Numbered from the stretch's first letter, positions 9,860-20,333 are shown. The stretch: 62,151 nt of DNA from Saccharofermentans sp. (GCA_024684815.1 JAIKWL010000077.1:1-62151), one strand, 5' to 3'. Translations and numbers: made by a program. The notes: generated from the letters alone by a model not told the origin.

Positions 9860-12582
9860 AAGACTTATTAAGATATCTTTTCAGACCCTCCAAAAACAAT
9901 CCGGATGCGGTAAGGTCAGCATATTACGGTTCTTTGAAGCCGACACATGTCATGCTTTTGATCTCGTTTATCATGTGCGTGATCTTCATGGTACTGACAT
10001 TTACGACACCGTCATTCTTCGGTCCGACCGTATTCTATCACCGTATAATCTATATAGTTCTTTTCATCGTCGCATTGCTCTGGATGGCATTGGCCCGGTA
10101 CGCCGTGCAGGATTACCAGAGCAGATACCGGATAATCTATGTGATGAATCCCCTGATGGGTTCTCTCATGTACGCATGGGCCATCGCACTTGCATTTGTC
10201 AATCTGGTATTGCGGGCCGAACTGGATACAACCATCTTCATGACGGTATCGCTCATATTCCCCTTAAGTGTTTATCTCAGCCCCATAACTTATCTGCTCA
10301 TCGCTCTTGCATCAAATGCGGGAATGGTATTCCTTTTCTATGTGGCACCGTCATTCGGACTGGAAAACACCACTGTCGGATTCGGCAACTTCATAGTCTT
10401 CTCGGTATTCCAGATCGCAATGGGCGTAACAATGCTCTACACAAAATACCGTCTACACGAGCAGCTCGCAACAGCAGCAAGACAGCATAGTGAGATCGAG
10501 ATGCTCAACAAGGCGCAGAACAGCTTCTTCTCGAACATGAGCCACGAGATCAGAACTCCCATCAACACAATAATCGGTCTCAACGAGATGATCCTCCGTG
10601 AAGATGTCAGTGATGAAGTCATAGAAGATGCCGTCAACATCAAAGCGGCAGGAAAACTCCTTCTCAATCTCATCAATGATATCCTCGATATGAGCAAGTT
10701 CCAGTCCGGACGTATGCAGCTTCTCATCGAGCCTTACCGTACGGGCGATATGCTCTCGGACATCGTTGGTATGCTGTGGATAAGAGCCAAAGACAAGAAG
10801 CTCGACTTCAACGTTGACGTATCACCGGAGATCCCTGCCGAGCTCGTAGGCGATGAAGTCCGCATCAAACAGATCCTTATCAATGTCATTAACAATGCGA
10901 TCAAGTACACCAAGGAAGGTTCCGTCTCCCTTACCGTGCAGTGTGAGATGAAGGAAGACAAGACCTGCAACATGATCTACATGGTCTCTGATACGGGTAT
11001 CGGCATCAAGTCTGAAGATATCCCTTATCTTTTCTCCGCTTTCAAGAGAGTAGATGAAACGGCCACAAAACATATCGAAGGAACCGGTTTAGGCTTGTCG
11101 ATCGTAAAACAGCTCGTGGATCTCATGGGTGGTAAGATCACTGTCAACAGTGTTTATAAGAAAGGCTCAACTTTCATCATCGAGATCCCCCAGCGCATCG
11201 AACGTGAAGGTGCAGTCGGCAATTACGATTTCTCCAAGACCGGAAGCGCAGGCAGGAAAAAGGAATATCTTCCCAAGTTCGAAGCTCCTGAAGCCAGGAT
11301 CCTGGTCGTCGACGATAACGAGGCCAACCTCATGGTCGCAGGCAAACTCCTGCGAGACACAAAGGTCCGCATCGATACGGCCACGAACGGTAATGACGCA
11401 CTCAGAAAAACACTCAATATTAAATATGATGTTATCTTCATGGATCACCTTATGCCTGAGATGGACGGTATCGAGTGCAGAAGACGGATCAAGGAACAGA
11501 CCGGAGGAAGATGCCGTGAATGTCCCATCATTATCCTCACGGCGAATGCCGATGAAGAGAACAGGGCTCTATATGCCCGCGAGAACTTCGACGGTTATCT
11601 TGCAAAACCGGTCAGCGGTGACGCTTTGGAGAATGAGCTTTACAACCATCTGCCTAAGGAGATCGTCAGAATAACAGGCAACAGAAGCGAGATCGCCCAG
11701 GAATCCATCTCGTGGATGAACGGCGCCAAGAAGCGTAAGAGTATCGTCATCACTACTGAAAGTGTTGCCGATCTTTCTCCCGAGATCATCGAAAAGTATG
11801 GTATTGCAGTTCTTCCTCATAAAGTCCGTACCGAAGAAGGTCTTTTCAAGGACGGCAAGGAGATCGAGACTCTCGGGATCCTGAAATATATGGAGAACCC
11901 GGATCACATGGTCCTCCCTATGGGTCCTACCGTAAGAGAAGCCGAAGAGTTTTTCGCGAAGCAGTTAACCTATGCCAATAACGTCATTCATATCTCTATC
12001 TCGAGCAAGATAGAACACAGCGGATATAAGCCCGCACTTGAAGCATCCAAATCATTCGACAACGTGTTCGTTATCGATTCTGCACACCTGTCCAGCGGTC
12101 AGGGCATCATGGCAATAACCGCCTGCAGAATGGCCGAAGCAGGACTGTCTGCGGAACAGATAGTACAGGAACTGGAAGTTGCAAAGAAGAAGATCCATAC
12201 GAGTTTTATCGTTGATAATCTCGACTTCCTCGCCCGCGCAGGTCAGGTAGGCAACGGAACAGCCAACATAGTCAAATCCCTTATGGGCCGTCCTGTCCTT
12301 CGCATGCGCAAAGGCAAGCTCGGTCTGGGCATGACCTATTTCGGTGCAAGGGATAAGGCCTGGAAGGCATACATAAATTCCGTTCTCGGACACGCAGCAA
12401 ACATAGACACAAGAGTTCTCTTTGTTACCTATGTAGGCCTAAGCAAGCGTGACACAGATCAGATCAGGGAACAGATAGAGAAGTATATACATTTCGATGA
12501 GATATACTTCAGGCAGGCATCACCTGCCATCGCCGTTAACTGCGGTCCAGGCACGTTCGGTCTGCTGTATACTGAGAAGTAA
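9856..12582 (+). CDS. Hybrid histidine kinase-REC fused to a DegV fatty-acid-binding domain
   Basis: This 908-residue protein has about six membrane helices (30-195), HisKA with His230 (NMSHEIRTP), a HATPase (DTGIG, GTGLGLSI), and a REC with acceptor in VIFMDHLMP. From about residue 626 it carries a complete DegV/EDD domain of about 283 residues. That domain has TTESVADLSPE at its start, HISISSKIEHSGY in place of the usual SSxLSGTY, LDFLARAGQVG for the RRGGRI loop, GRPVLRMRKGKL, and CGPGTFG near the end. DegV proteins (FakB) bind fatty acids for the FakA kinase, so this fusion may sense or carry a lipid ligand. The start has GGAGGTG 9 nt upstream and overlaps the previous gene by 4 nt. The frame is continuous across the joint. 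Confidence 0.92.
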   Translation: MKDLLRYLFRPSKNNPDAVRSAYYGSLKPTHVMLLISFIMCVIFMVLTFTTPSFFGPTVFYHRIIYIVLFIVALLWMALARYAVQDYQSRYRIIYVMNPLMGSLMYAWAIALAFVNLVLRAELDTTIFMTVSLIFPLSVYLSPITYLLIALASNAGMVFLFYVAPSFGLENTTVGFGNFIVFSVFQIAMGVTMLYTKYRLHEQLATAARQHSEIEMLNKAQNSFFSNMSHEIRTPINTIIGLNEMILREDVSDEVIEDAVNIKAAGKLLLNLINDILDMSKFQSGRMQLLIEPYRTGDMLSDIVGMLWIRAKDKKLDFNVDVSPEIPAELVGDEVRIKQILINVINNAIKYTKEGSVSLTVQCEMKEDKTCNMIYMVSDTGIGIKSEDIPYLFSAFKRVDETATKHIEGTGLGLSIVKQLVDLMGGKITVNSVYKKGSTFIIEIPQRIEREGAVGNYDFSKTGSAGRKKEYLPKFEAPEARILVVDDNEANLMVAGKLLRDTKVRIDTATNGNDALRKTLNIKYDVIFMDHLMPEMDGIECRRRIKEQTGGRCRECPIIILTANADEENRALYARENFDGYLAKPVSGDALENELYNHLPKEIVRITGNRSEIAQESISWMNGAKKRKSIVITTESVADLSPEIIEKYGIAVLPHKVRTEEGLFKDGKEIETLGILKYMENPDHMVLPMGPTVREAEEFFAKQLTYANNVIHISISSKIEHSGYKPALEASKSFDNVFVIDSAHLSSGQGIMAITACRMAEAGLSAEQIVQELEVAKKKIHTSFIVDNLDFLARAGQVGNGTANIVKSLMGRPVLRMRKGKLGLGMTYFGARDKAWKAYINSVLGHAANIDTRVLFVTYVGLSKRDTDQIREQIEKYIHFDEIYFRQASPAIAVNCGPGTFGLLYTEK

Positions 12583-12610
12583 ACCTGTGTTTTCACAAAC
12601 AGCATAAAAT

Positions 12611-12652
12611 AATCCGGCAGTTACAGGGTTTGCCTGAACTGCCGGATGATTA
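12611..12652. terminator. Bidirectional intrinsic terminator
   Basis: AATCCGGCAGTT (12611-12622) pairs with AACTGCCGGAT (12637-12647), flanked by AT-rich tracts on both sides. It sits between the converging kinase operon (ends 12582) and the surface-protein gene (ends 12669), so it can serve both strands. Confidence 0.75.
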
Positions 12653-12668
12653 TTTATGACTTAAGTTT

Positions 12669-14531
12669 TCAATAAGGATTGGTGCAGACACCGTCTGAAT
12701 TAAAGATATAATCTCTTCCTTCGATCGTTATCTGACCGGTTGCCATGACTCCGTTATCCATGAGGTAATACCAGTCATCGCCTAAGTGGAGCCAGCCGGT
12801 GTACATGGAGCCTGAATCACTGAGGTAGTACCAGTTGCCGCTGACCTTCTGCCAGCCGGTCTTCATGTCTCCGTCAGGACCAAAGTAATACCAGATATCA
12901 TCTATAAGCTTCCAGCCGGTTGTCATTGCTCCTGTCTGATCGAAGTAATACCACTTGCTGTTGATATGCTGCCAGCCCTTTCTCATGGCGCCGTTGCCGC
13001 CGAGATAATACCATCTGTCATCTATCTTCTGCCAGCCGGTCATCATTGCTCCGCTGCTGCCGAGATAATACCAGGTACCGTCGTCCTTTACCCATCCGGA
13101 CTGCATTGCACCTGATGTATTGCAGTAATACCATTTGCCGTCTGTCTCGACCCAGCCTGTTGCCATATAGCCCGTGTCATCAAAGTAGTACCAATTGCCG
13201 CCGATATTTTTCCATTCTGATTCAAGATAAGTATCATCGTCAGTTCTATATCTCCAGCCGTTACTGTCCTGGATCCATTCATACTTTTCGGGATTATAGA
13301 TCTCGACGGGAACTGAGGCGTAGTCAGACTCCTCATCACCAGTAAGTGTTTCAGAAAGGATATAGATATGATAGTCCTTTCCCCAGCCGCTCATTTTAAG
13401 TGATTCCGGCAGCGTGAATGTACCGGTTGCGGTGCCCCAGTTCTTAAATGTGCCGCTCATGGCCCTGTAATACAGTATGTTTGCGTTATTCGTATTGCCG
13501 GGTGTGTATTCCTTATCAAGGATAAGTACAGAAGCCTGATTTGCTTTTTTGGAATGATTTCCTAATACGGAATAAGGTACTGTTACTCTTCTTCCGTCCA
13601 CAGATATTCCGTTGATAGTCTCGACCATGATACCGAGATCTTTATCAACTAATGTCATCGTGTATTCCGTATGCAGAGCGCCGTATTCTCCGTCGATCGC
13701 AGTAGTGAAGATGACAGAAGACAGATTGATATTCATAGCAGGTGCTACGCCGAGTTTCTCACTTTTTTCATTTGCGGAATAACAGAGAAGTCCGTCTGCC
13801 CATACGGTTCCGGAATAAAGCTCACGGTGATTGTGATATTTTCCGGAAGCCGAACGCAGTCTCCACTTGACCCTGTTGCCGTTCAGGAACTTCGAGTGAT
13901 TTATTACGCTGTGATTATTGAAATTGGATTCCCAGTTACCGTCGTCATCAGTCCAGCTCTCGTCTGACGAATAACCGTATTCCTCGTTAAGGAGTTCCAT
14001 GGCATCGAGCAGGAATATCTTATCTTCCGAAAGGCCGGTCGATTTTACAAAACCGTATTCACAGTAAGATCCTGCCGGATACGTTTTTCCGCCTTCTATC
14101 GTACTTAAGGCTATAGCATTTTGCTCCTGCTGTGTAAATGAGCTTCTCAGAAACTCACCGTTCAGACGTTCGTTCAGATAGCATTCATTCCACGCCTCGC
14201 CGCCGGGATCGAACTGATCATTGAACAGACACCATGTGCTGTCTAAGAACATTGTTCTTCCGCCGTACTCTGTCGTCTCGGTATCAAGAACACGGAATCT
14301 GATCGGATTCCCTTCATATGAGCCGAAATACACAAAACTGCCGTGCCATGACTCGTCCTTGCTTTTCGGTTTTACGGGTGAGTGAAGGCCGGTCGTTCCC
14401 AGTCCTGTGTTTTCTTCTGATTTGACTACGTTAGCCGATACCTGAATATTCCCGAATAATGTCAGGCTCATGGCCGCTGTAAGAATGCCTGCGCCAACTT
14501 TGGACAGGCCCTTGCTTATTGATTGGTTCAT
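12669..14531 (-). CDS. Secreted DUF6273-like protein with cell-wall-binding repeats
   Basis: This 620-residue surface protein has an N-terminal signal peptide (hydrophobic core ILTAAMSLTLFG, cleavage after VSA). Residues about 60-270 resemble the DUF6273 domain of Firmicute exoproteins (FGSYEGNPIRFRVLD, WRLRSAS). A middle region of about 150 residues follows. The C-terminal ~200 residues hold about nine repeats of about 20 residues with the pattern GW-x-WYY-x-G-x-M (choline-binding/CW_binding_1 type), which tether the protein to cell-wall polymers. GGGGGT is a good ribosome binding site. The repeats are also visible as 60-bp periodicity in the DNA (about 12690-13200). The ligand of the DUF6273 part is not known. 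Confidence 0.88.
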   Translation of the reverse strand: MNQSISKGLSKVGAGILTAAMSLTLFGNIQVSANVVKSEENTGLGTTGLHSPVKPKSKDESWHGSFVYFGSYEGNPIRFRVLDTETTEYGGRTMFLDSTWCLFNDQFDPGGEAWNECYLNERLNGEFLRSSFTQQEQNAIALSTIEGGKTYPAGSYCEYGFVKSTGLSEDKIFLLDAMELLNEEYGYSSDESWTDDDGNWESNFNNHSVINHSKFLNGNRVKWRLRSASGKYHNHRELYSGTVWADGLLCYSANEKSEKLGVAPAMNINLSSVIFTTAIDGEYGALHTEYTMTLVDKDLGIMVETINGISVDGRRVTVPYSVLGNHSKKANQASVLILDKEYTPGNTNNANILYYRAMSGTFKNWGTATGTFTLPESLKMSGWGKDYHIYILSETLTGDEESDYASVPVEIYNPEKYEWIQDSNGWRYRTDDDTYLESEWKNIGGNWYYFDDTGYMATGWVETDGKWYYCNTSGAMQSGWVKDDGTWYYLGSSGAMMTGWQKIDDRWYYLGGNGAMRKGWQHINSKWYYFDQTGAMTTGWKLIDDIWYYFGPDGDMKTGWQKVSGNWYYLSDSGSMYTGWLHLGDDWYYLMDNGVMATGQITIEGRDYIFNSDGVCTNPY

Positions 14532-14778
14532 AATTGCTTACCCCCGCTTTTCGAAAAAGAAAAATGCGGACAGACTTCAGTGATCTGCCGCGATCAACAA
14601 CAACAAATGGAAAAGTAGCGCAATTAAAACCCCATATTAGTTCATACAAAGTTTACATTCTGTTAATCATTTGGTCAATAACTCAGAGCACAAAAATATA
14701 ACAAAAAACTCGGAAAAATAATCCGATATTCTTAACATCAATATAATCTTAGTAACAGACAGACCGGAGAGGAAATCT
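14532..14778. promoter_or_regulatory. Divergent promoter region
   Basis: This 247-base gap lies between the minus-strand surface protein and the small plus-strand membrane gene. TATAAT at 14742-14747 is a good -10 for the plus-strand gene, 32 nt before its start, but no clear -35 is seen at the right spacing. Nothing else was recognised. Confidence 0.4.
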
Positions 14779-15168
14779 ATGAAAGCATATGGATATTGTA
14801 TAAAGGCCTATTCTGCCAGTCACGGATCCGACGGCAGTGGTTATAACAGTCACAGTCATTATGAATTTGAGATATTCTATCCCGATGAACTGAAAGGAAA
14901 ACGTGTCACATTTTCTGACACCCATGACATCACGCTTTATGGAGAAAGTACCGTAAGAGACAGGCTGGTCTGGGAGGGAGACATCGTAGAACTTGAAGTT
15001 TACGATGATTACAGCATCAATGTAACCCGTAAACTTATGAACAGATATAAAGACTACCAGTTAAAAGACAAGGCAAAGGCTGTCGGCGCGGTTTTGGTAA
15101 TTATAATGGTCATTTGTTTTGCGTTGGTCATTTTGGTCGAATTATTGCAGTATGCACTAAGCAGATAG
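14779..15168 (+). CDS. Small membrane protein of unknown function
   Basis: This 129-residue protein was not assigned to a family. The first ~95 residues are polar and His/Tyr/Asp-rich (GSGYNSHSHYEFEI), with a beta-rich look. One transmembrane helix follows near the C-terminus (about 98-122, AVLVIIMVICFALVILVEL). The polar part is probably either a cytoplasmic or a surface domain held by the tail anchor. A GAGAGGA ribosome binding site lies 5 nt before the ATG and a TATAAT box is upstream, so it is very likely expressed as a single gene. Confidence 0.7.
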   Translation: MKAYGYCIKAYSASHGSDGSGYNSHSHYEFEIFYPDELKGKRVTFSDTHDITLYGESTVRDRLVWEGDIVELEVYDDYSINVTRKLMNRYKDYQLKDKAKAVGAVLVIIMVICFALVILVELLQYALSR

Positions 15169-15208
15169 CTAAGATATTGCTGCAGCAAATTATTGCCTTT
15201 AAGCAAAG

Positions 15209-15250
15209 AACACCCCCGCTCCTCTTTTTCGAAGAACGGGGGGATTTATT
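15209..15250. terminator. Probable intrinsic terminator
   Basis: CCCCCG pairs with CGGGGG across a pyrimidine-rich loop between the converging small membrane gene and the rubrerythrin fusion. The stem is short and GC-rich, with only a modest T-tract. Confidence 0.5.
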
Positions 15251-15312
15251 GTCAGGTCCTTAACTTTAATAATGCTTTACGTCAGTTCCTGTTTATTTGA
15301 GATATTTAGAAA

Positions 15313-16539
15313 TCAGTAATTCTCGGCATTGATCTCAAAGTAGCTCTGAGGATGAGCACAAACAGGGCACATCTCGGGTGCCTTCTCGCCGACTACGATA
15401 TGACCGCAGTTCCTGCACTCCCAAACCTTGACTTCGCTCTTTGCGAAAACTTCCTGAGCCTCAACATTCTTGAGCAGTGCTCTGTATCTCTCTTCATGAT
15501 GCTTCTCGATAGCGCCGACCATTCTGAACTTTGCAGCAAGTGCCGGGAAGCCCTCTTCCTCAGCGGTCTTGGCAAAGCCTTCGTACATGTCTGTCCATTC
15601 GAAGTTCTCGCCGTCAGCAGCTGCTGCGAGGTTCTCAGCTGTTGTGCCGATTCCCTCAAGTTCCTTGAACCACATCTTTGCATGCTCTTTCTCGTTATCT
15701 GCTGTCTTCAGGAATAGTGCTGCGATCTGCTCATAGCCTTCCTTCTTAGCCTTGGACGCGAAATAGGTATACTTATTTCTTGCCTGTGATTCACCTGCGA
15801 ATGCAGCCTGAAGATTCTTCTCTGTCTGTGTACCAGCGTACTTGCTCATTTTTGATTCCTCCTGTGTTTTGGTTATTGTTGTTTCTTTGATCTCTTCTTT
15901 TTGTGAGGCGCCGTTATCCAAAGGAATAAAATAACTTGCGTCGTGTTTGCACCAGGGACAGATAAAATCAGAAGGCAATGTATCACCCTCATAGATATAT
16001 CCGCAAACAGTGCAGATAAAGCCTTTCTTTGGTGCTGCATCCTTGCCGGCAGCCGCATTTGCAGCGGGTCTCTGCTTGATATATTTCTGGTAGAAAGCAT
16101 ATGTGACCGACGGTTCGTCAGATAAGATCTCTCCGTCTGTAACATCTGCAAGGAACAAAGTGTGGGTTCCAAGATCCGTCTCGCTTACGACTTTTGCACA
16201 GAGATAGGCGTTGGTCTTTTTGGCAATGTAAGCAATACCGTTAGATGCACGAAGGAATTCGATGCTTTCGAACTTGTCGATGTCTTTGCCGCTTTGGAAT
16301 CCGAAGTGTTTATACGTCTCAAATCCGGAGCCTTCAGTAAGGATCGAGACATTGAACTCTCCCGTCTTACGGATCATGTCGTGAGTATAGTTCAGTTTGT
16401 TGACTGCTACACAGATCCTGTTCGGCTCGGTTGTTACCTGGGATACCGTGTTGACGATGCATCCGTTATCCTTGCTGCCGTCCTTAGCCGTCAGGACAAA
16501 GAGTCCGTAAGTCAGGTTATACATGGCTTTACTGTTCAT
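15313..16539 (-). CDS. Flavin reductase-rubredoxin-rubrerythrin fusion
   Basis: This 408-residue protein fuses three redox modules. Residues 1-150 are a flavin reductase-like FMN-binding domain ([16 protein letters not shown]). Residues 171-205 are a rubredoxin with Cys176, 179, 194 and 197. Together these resemble the high-molecular-weight rubredoxin (Hrb) of acetogens. From Met231 comes a complete rubrerythrin: a four-helix di-iron domain with [19 protein letters not shown] and EKHHEERYR, then a C-terminal rubredoxin (CRNCG, CPVCAH). The predicted job is NAD(P)H-driven peroxide reduction with electrons passed within one chain. AAGGGG is the ribosome binding site. The frame is open across the junction, yet a second strong site lies inside it (see 15847-15863), so a free rubrerythrin may also be made. 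Confidence 0.9.
   Translation of the reverse strand: MNSKAMYNLTYGLFVLTAKDGSKDNGCIVNTVSQVTTEPNRICVAVNKLNYTHDMIRKTGEFNVSILTEGSGFETYKHFGFQSGKDIDKFESIEFLRASNGIAYIAKKTNAYLCAKVVSETDLGTHTLFLADVTDGEILSDEPSVTYAFYQKYIKQRPAANAAAGKDAAPKKGFICTVCGYIYEGDTLPSDFICPWCKHDASYFIPLDNGASQKEEIKETTITKTQEESKMSKYAGTQTEKNLQAAFAGESQARNKYTYFASKAKKEGYEQIAALFLKTADNEKEHAKMWFKELEGIGTTAENLAAAADGENFEWTDMYEGFAKTAEEEGFPALAAKFRMVGAIEKHHEERYRALLKNVEAQEVFAKSEVKVWECRNCGHIVVGEKAPEMCPVCAHPQSYFEINAENY
15847..15863 (-). promoter_or_regulatory. Internal Shine-Dalgarno and start codon for a free rubrerythrin
   Basis: AGGAGG (rc of 15858-15863) lies 8 nt before an in-frame ATG (15849) that begins [13 protein letters not shown], the normal N-terminus of stand-alone rubrerythrins. 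The site would give a 178-residue rubrerythrin (15313-15849) in addition to the 408-residue fusion. Confidence 0.65.
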
Positions 16540-16591
16540 ACTGTTCCCCTTTCTTTTCGATTTGCACCTCTTGTCCGGAAGGCATAATCAT

Positions 16592-16597
16592 ATTATA
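16592..16597 (-). promoter_or_regulatory. Probable -10 box of the flavin reductase-rubrerythrin gene
   Basis: TATAAT on the minus strand lies about 53 nt before the start codon. No good -35 was found at 16-18 nt spacing, so the site may need an activator. An imperfect palindrome around it (CTATAAT, GATTATG) was considered as a PerR box but its spacing is wrong. Confidence 0.4.
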
Positions 16598-16683
16598 GGG
16601 GATAACCCGCCCTTTTTGTGCGGGAAATTATAAAAACTTGCTATTTTCGAAAAACCTGATATTCCCGGGGTTCCCACCGGCCG

Positions 16684-19600
16684 TTACTCTGTTCTCAATG
16701 CAGTAACAGGATCCTGTCTCGATGCTTTCTTGGACGGTATAAGACCGCCGATGAAAGTAAGGATCACGCTGAGAACGACTAAAAGGATCGCTGCTGCCCA
16801 CGGCATAATGGCACTGACATCAGTAGAATCGGCAAGTTTATGGATCAGCGCATTGATCGGGATAAGCAGCAGCAGTGAGACAATGACACCAATAAGTCCG
16901 GCAAGGAACCCGGTGATCATGGTCTCTGCATTAAATACCTCTGCAACGTTGTGCTTTGATGCACCCATGGCACGAAGGATACCGATCTCTTTCCTTCGCT
17001 CAAGAACACTGATATAAGTAATGACGCCGATCATGATCGAAGAAACGATAAGCGAGATGGCAACAAACGCAATAAGAACATAAGATATCGTGTTGATGAT
17101 CTTGGTCACGGACTTCATCAGTGCACCTACGATATCCGTATATACGATGCTCTTATCTTCTTCAGCGGCATCTTCAACCATCTTGTTATAGTCCTTGAGG
17201 ATCTGCGTGATCTTATCCTTGGATTCGAAATCCTTAGGATAGATCGTGATCGACTGAAGGTCGTCCTCTTCGCAGAAACCGAATGCGGAGAGATTGCCCT
17301 CTGCAGAAGATGATTTTCCGCCGCCCATCATCTCAGTCATAAAGGACTGAAGTTCATTCTCACCCATGTTGAACTTAAATGCTTCGGCAAAAGCATCCTG
17401 GTCGATAGTAAGTGCGCTTCCGAAATCTTCGAACGTCGTCTTTAAAGCCTCTGTCATATTGGTTGCAAGGCGTTCAATGACCATGGTCAATGCGTTCTGG
17501 ATACCTTCGGCGATCTGGCCGGATATCTGGCTCATAAGGCCGGATACGTTATTCATCACAGCCGTCGTGATCTCATCGACATTAACAGACGTAGTAACAA
17601 CATATGTAATGAGCTGCTTGCCTCTCTCTGATCCGAGATACTCCATAATGGATTCAGGGAGAGCCTGCGGATCGGGAAGGTCGTTTTCCTGTGCATATTC
17701 GCTGTAAGATGCAAGGAGTACTGCAGCAACTTCCTTTGACTGGTCGAGAGTCACTTCAAGACGGTCTGTTACTTCCTTGCTGATAATATCAGACTGTTCG
17801 TTAACGATCTTCTGGCCTTCTTCACTCTCGAGATAAGTCCGGAAGTATTCGGCATAGCGTGTACGGTCCGTAAGATCCATCTCATTCTTTACGGCATATT
17901 CCGCAAAGCCGTCGGTTATCGCATTCAGAGCGCTGTTCACCGCGCTCTGCTCGAGTTTTGTAATTCCGCTGGCTTCGATTATCTTATTAAGCTCGGTCCT
18001 TAAGACTGCGCTTCCCTCAGGCGAAGAAATATACTGCGTGATCGCATCAGGAAGCTTGGCATAATCTGTGGTGGGATTTGCAGATGCGTAATCCATATAA
18101 TCCGTTAAGATACTCGATAAGCCTTGACCCAGTGCCTCGGTATCAAGCTTGAATTCGACTCCCTTAAGAAGCGTGGTAAGCTGGTCTGCCGAGAGGTTCG
18201 GCATAGCATTGCCGAATGCCCCTGAAAGATCCATTCCGCTCATGTCGCCGAAAGCATCCTCATCAATCGATATCTTATCCTGATCGAACTTGAATGCATC
18301 CTGAATGGCATTCTCATCGATCGAAAAGAGCTTGCTCATATCAAAATCGGATTCCTCCTCATCGAATCTGATTCCTGTGAGGACATTGACTTCACGGTCA
18401 GCAAGCTGGGCCTTTACGATGCCGGCACTTTCAGCGCTTTCCCTTAATTCTTCGATAAGATCCTTACCGTAGTAGATACCCGAATCGAGCATCCAGATAT
18501 CCTCATTGGGCTTTGGCTGGACGATACCGACGATCTTAAGATCCTGTGATCTGTTGAGAAGATCCCTCATATAAGAACTGCTGTTCCTCATATCGGCATA
18601 GATCTTGTTTGTCTCGTCATATTCATAGAGCTCATAAGCGGGAACGACCTTGAATGTCGTACCCATGAAGTCCTCGTAAAGCCATGTGTAGTACTCCTGG
18701 TCAGTCTCGACTTCCAGACCGTTGCTGAAGTCTCTGATCATCCTGTCGAGCTCGGCGGTGTCACGCAGACCGAATGCATAGACGATGTAATCCGTAACAG
18801 CTCCGTTCTGGGAAAGAACAAGTACAGCCTCCTGTGAATTCTCTGGCCATCTGCCCATCTTCACGTTGTACTGGTCAATATAAAGTTCTTCGTTCTCGGG
18901 CATCTCGAAAAACACATTCATGCTGTATGCAGATGAAAAAACGTTCGAAGAAGAAAGACCCATTGATTCGAAGTCGTTATTGGGATTTACCTGTCTGTAA
19001 TCGCCCTTGGCCCTGTCATAACGGAAGATATAAGGCTGAAGTCCGTAAGAATACTCTACTCCGTTTGTAAGCTCATAAATGTCCGTGCTTCCGCTGTCGA
19101 AATACTCCTTCAAAGAAATAAGGTCATTTGATCTTACTGTGGAAAGGATCTGTCCGACTGAAGGAACTTCGGTGATCTCGCCTTCTTTTGCAGACTCCCA
19201 TGTCTCGGTCGATACCATCATCATCGACATGAATGAGATCGACGAGCTCTCTATCGACAAAGGATACTGCGACAGAGTCTGCTGCTCGATCCTTCCGATA
19301 TATGTGTTGACGCCGTTTGAAAGAGATAAGATCAGCGCAATGCCGATAATTCCGATGGAACCGGCAAATGCGACCAGAATGGTTCTTGCCTTCTTTGTCC
19401 AAAGGTTATTAAAGCTCAATACAAGAGATGTGATAAAGCTCATTGAAGCTTTGCCGAGGTTCTTATGTACCGGAGCTGCGGCATTCGCATCATTTTTAGG
19501 CTCGAACGGATCACTGTCGTCAGTGATCTTTCCGTCTCTGAGCTTAACGATCCTCGTCGCATATTCTTCTGCAAGTTCCGGGTTATGTGTGACCATGACA

Positions 19601-20178
19601 ACAAGGCGGTCTTTTGCGACCTCCTTCAAAAGGTTCATAACCTGAATACTTGTATCGGTATCAAGCGCACCTGTGGGTTCGTCGGCAAGAAGGATATCCG
19701 GATCGTTTACAAGCGCCCTGGCGATCGCAACTCTCTGCATCTGGCCGCCCGACATCTGGTTAGGCTTCTTGTGAGCCTGATCTTTAAGACCTACTTTCTC
19801 GAGTGCATCGAGAGATCTCTGCTTTCTTTCCCGGGCTGATATGCCGGAGATCGTAAGTGCCAGTTCGACATTGGATAATACGGTCTGATGCGGGATAAGG
19901 TTATAACTCTGGAACACAAAACCGATCGTGTGGTTGCGGTAAGAGTCCCAGTCTCTGTCTTTATAACGCTTTGTGGAAACGCCGTTAATGATGAGGTCGC
20001 CCGAATCGTAACGGTCCAGACCTCCGATAATATTGAGCAATGTAGTCTTTCCTGATCCCGAAGGTCCTAAGATGGCCACAAATTCGTTGTCCCTGAGATT
20101 CAGAGACACGCCGTCAAGAGCCTTCTGAACAAGGCTCCCCGTCTTGTATTCCTTATGTATTCCCTTGATCTGTAACAT
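16684..20178 (-). CDS. MacB-like ABC protein: fused ATPase and FtsX permease with a giant extracellular insert
   Basis: This 1164-residue protein carries the ATPase first: Walker A GPSGSGKT (about 40), signature MSGGQMQR, Walker [14 protein letters not shown]-loop THNPE. One helix follows (about 265-290), then an extracellular segment of about 750 residues, then three C-terminal helices (about 1030-1160) of the FtsX/MacB type. Usual MacB inserts are ~200-250 residues, so this one is roughly three times longer. It is rich in Ala/Asp/Glu helices (repeats of the SxIxxYLxSxEG type), which suggests a long stalk. Such proteins drive mechanotransmission, peptide export or hydrolase activation. The start ATG has no obvious ribosome binding site. 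No separate partner permease is adjacent. Confidence 0.9.
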   Translation of the reverse strand: MLQIKGIHKEYKTGSLVQKALDGVSLNLRDNEFVAILGPSGSGKTTLLNIIGGLDRYDSGDLIINGVSTKRYKDRDWDSYRNHTIGFVFQSYNLIPHQTVLSNVELALTISGISARERKQRSLDALEKVGLKDQAHKKPNQMSGGQMQRVAIARALVNDPDILLADEPTGALDTDTSIQVMNLLKEVAKDRLVVMVTHNPELAEEYATRIVKLRDGKITDDSDPFEPKNDANAAAPVHKNLGKASMSFITSLVLSFNNLWTKKARTILVAFAGSIGIIGIALILSLSNGVNTYIGRIEQQTLSQYPLSIESSSISFMSMMMVSTETWESAKEGEITEVPSVGQILSTVRSNDLISLKEYFDSGSTDIYELTNGVEYSYGLQPYIFRYDRAKGDYRQVNPNNDFESMGLSSSNVFSSAYSMNVFFEMPENEELYIDQYNVKMGRWPENSQEAVLVLSQNGAVTDYIVYAFGLRDTAELDRMIRDFSNGLEVETDQEYYTWLYEDFMGTTFKVVPAYELYEYDETNKIYADMRNSSSYMRDLLNRSQDLKIVGIVQPKPNEDIWMLDSGIYYGKDLIEELRESAESAGIVKAQLADREVNVLTGIRFDEEESDFDMSKLFSIDENAIQDAFKFDQDKISIDEDAFGDMSGMDLSGAFGNAMPNLSADQLTTLLKGVEFKLDTEALGQGLSSILTDYMDYASANPTTDYAKLPDAITQYISSPEGSAVLRTELNKIIEASGITKLEQSAVNSALNAITDGFAEYAVKNEMDLTDRTRYAEYFRTYLESEEGQKIVNEQSDIISKEVTDRLEVTLDQSKEVAAVLLASYSEYAQENDLPDPQALPESIMEYLGSERGKQLITYVVTTSVNVDEITTAVMNNVSGLMSQISGQIAEGIQNALTMVIERLATNMTEALKTTFEDFGSALTIDQDAFAEAFKFNMGENELQSFMTEMMGGGKSSSAEGNLSAFGFCEEDDLQSITIYPKDFESKDKITQILKDYNKMVEDAAEEDKSIVYTDIVGALMKSVTKIINTISYVLIAFVAISLIVSSIMIGVITYISVLERRKEIGILRAMGASKHNVAEVFNAETMITGFLAGLIGVIVSLLLLIPINALIHKLADSTDVSAIMPWAAAILLVVLSVILTFIGGLIPSKKASRQDPVTALRTE

Positions 20179-20333
20179 GATGAAATTTTATCACGCGCTA
20201 AATGACGTTTTCTTTATTGTTTCTGTTAATAATTAGCAAATCATGGCTAACTGTCTGAAACTGTCCGTATATTTGGCGCGCGAAAACCCCTTATTCCGTA
20301 AGATTTTTTCTATTTGCCAAAAGACTTAAGCCA

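Noticed and set aside
16570-16605. A PerR box before the rubrerythrin fusion
   Set aside because: The halves CTATAAT and GATTATG are 2-3 nt apart, whereas the PerR palindrome has a 1-nt centre, and several bases mismatch.
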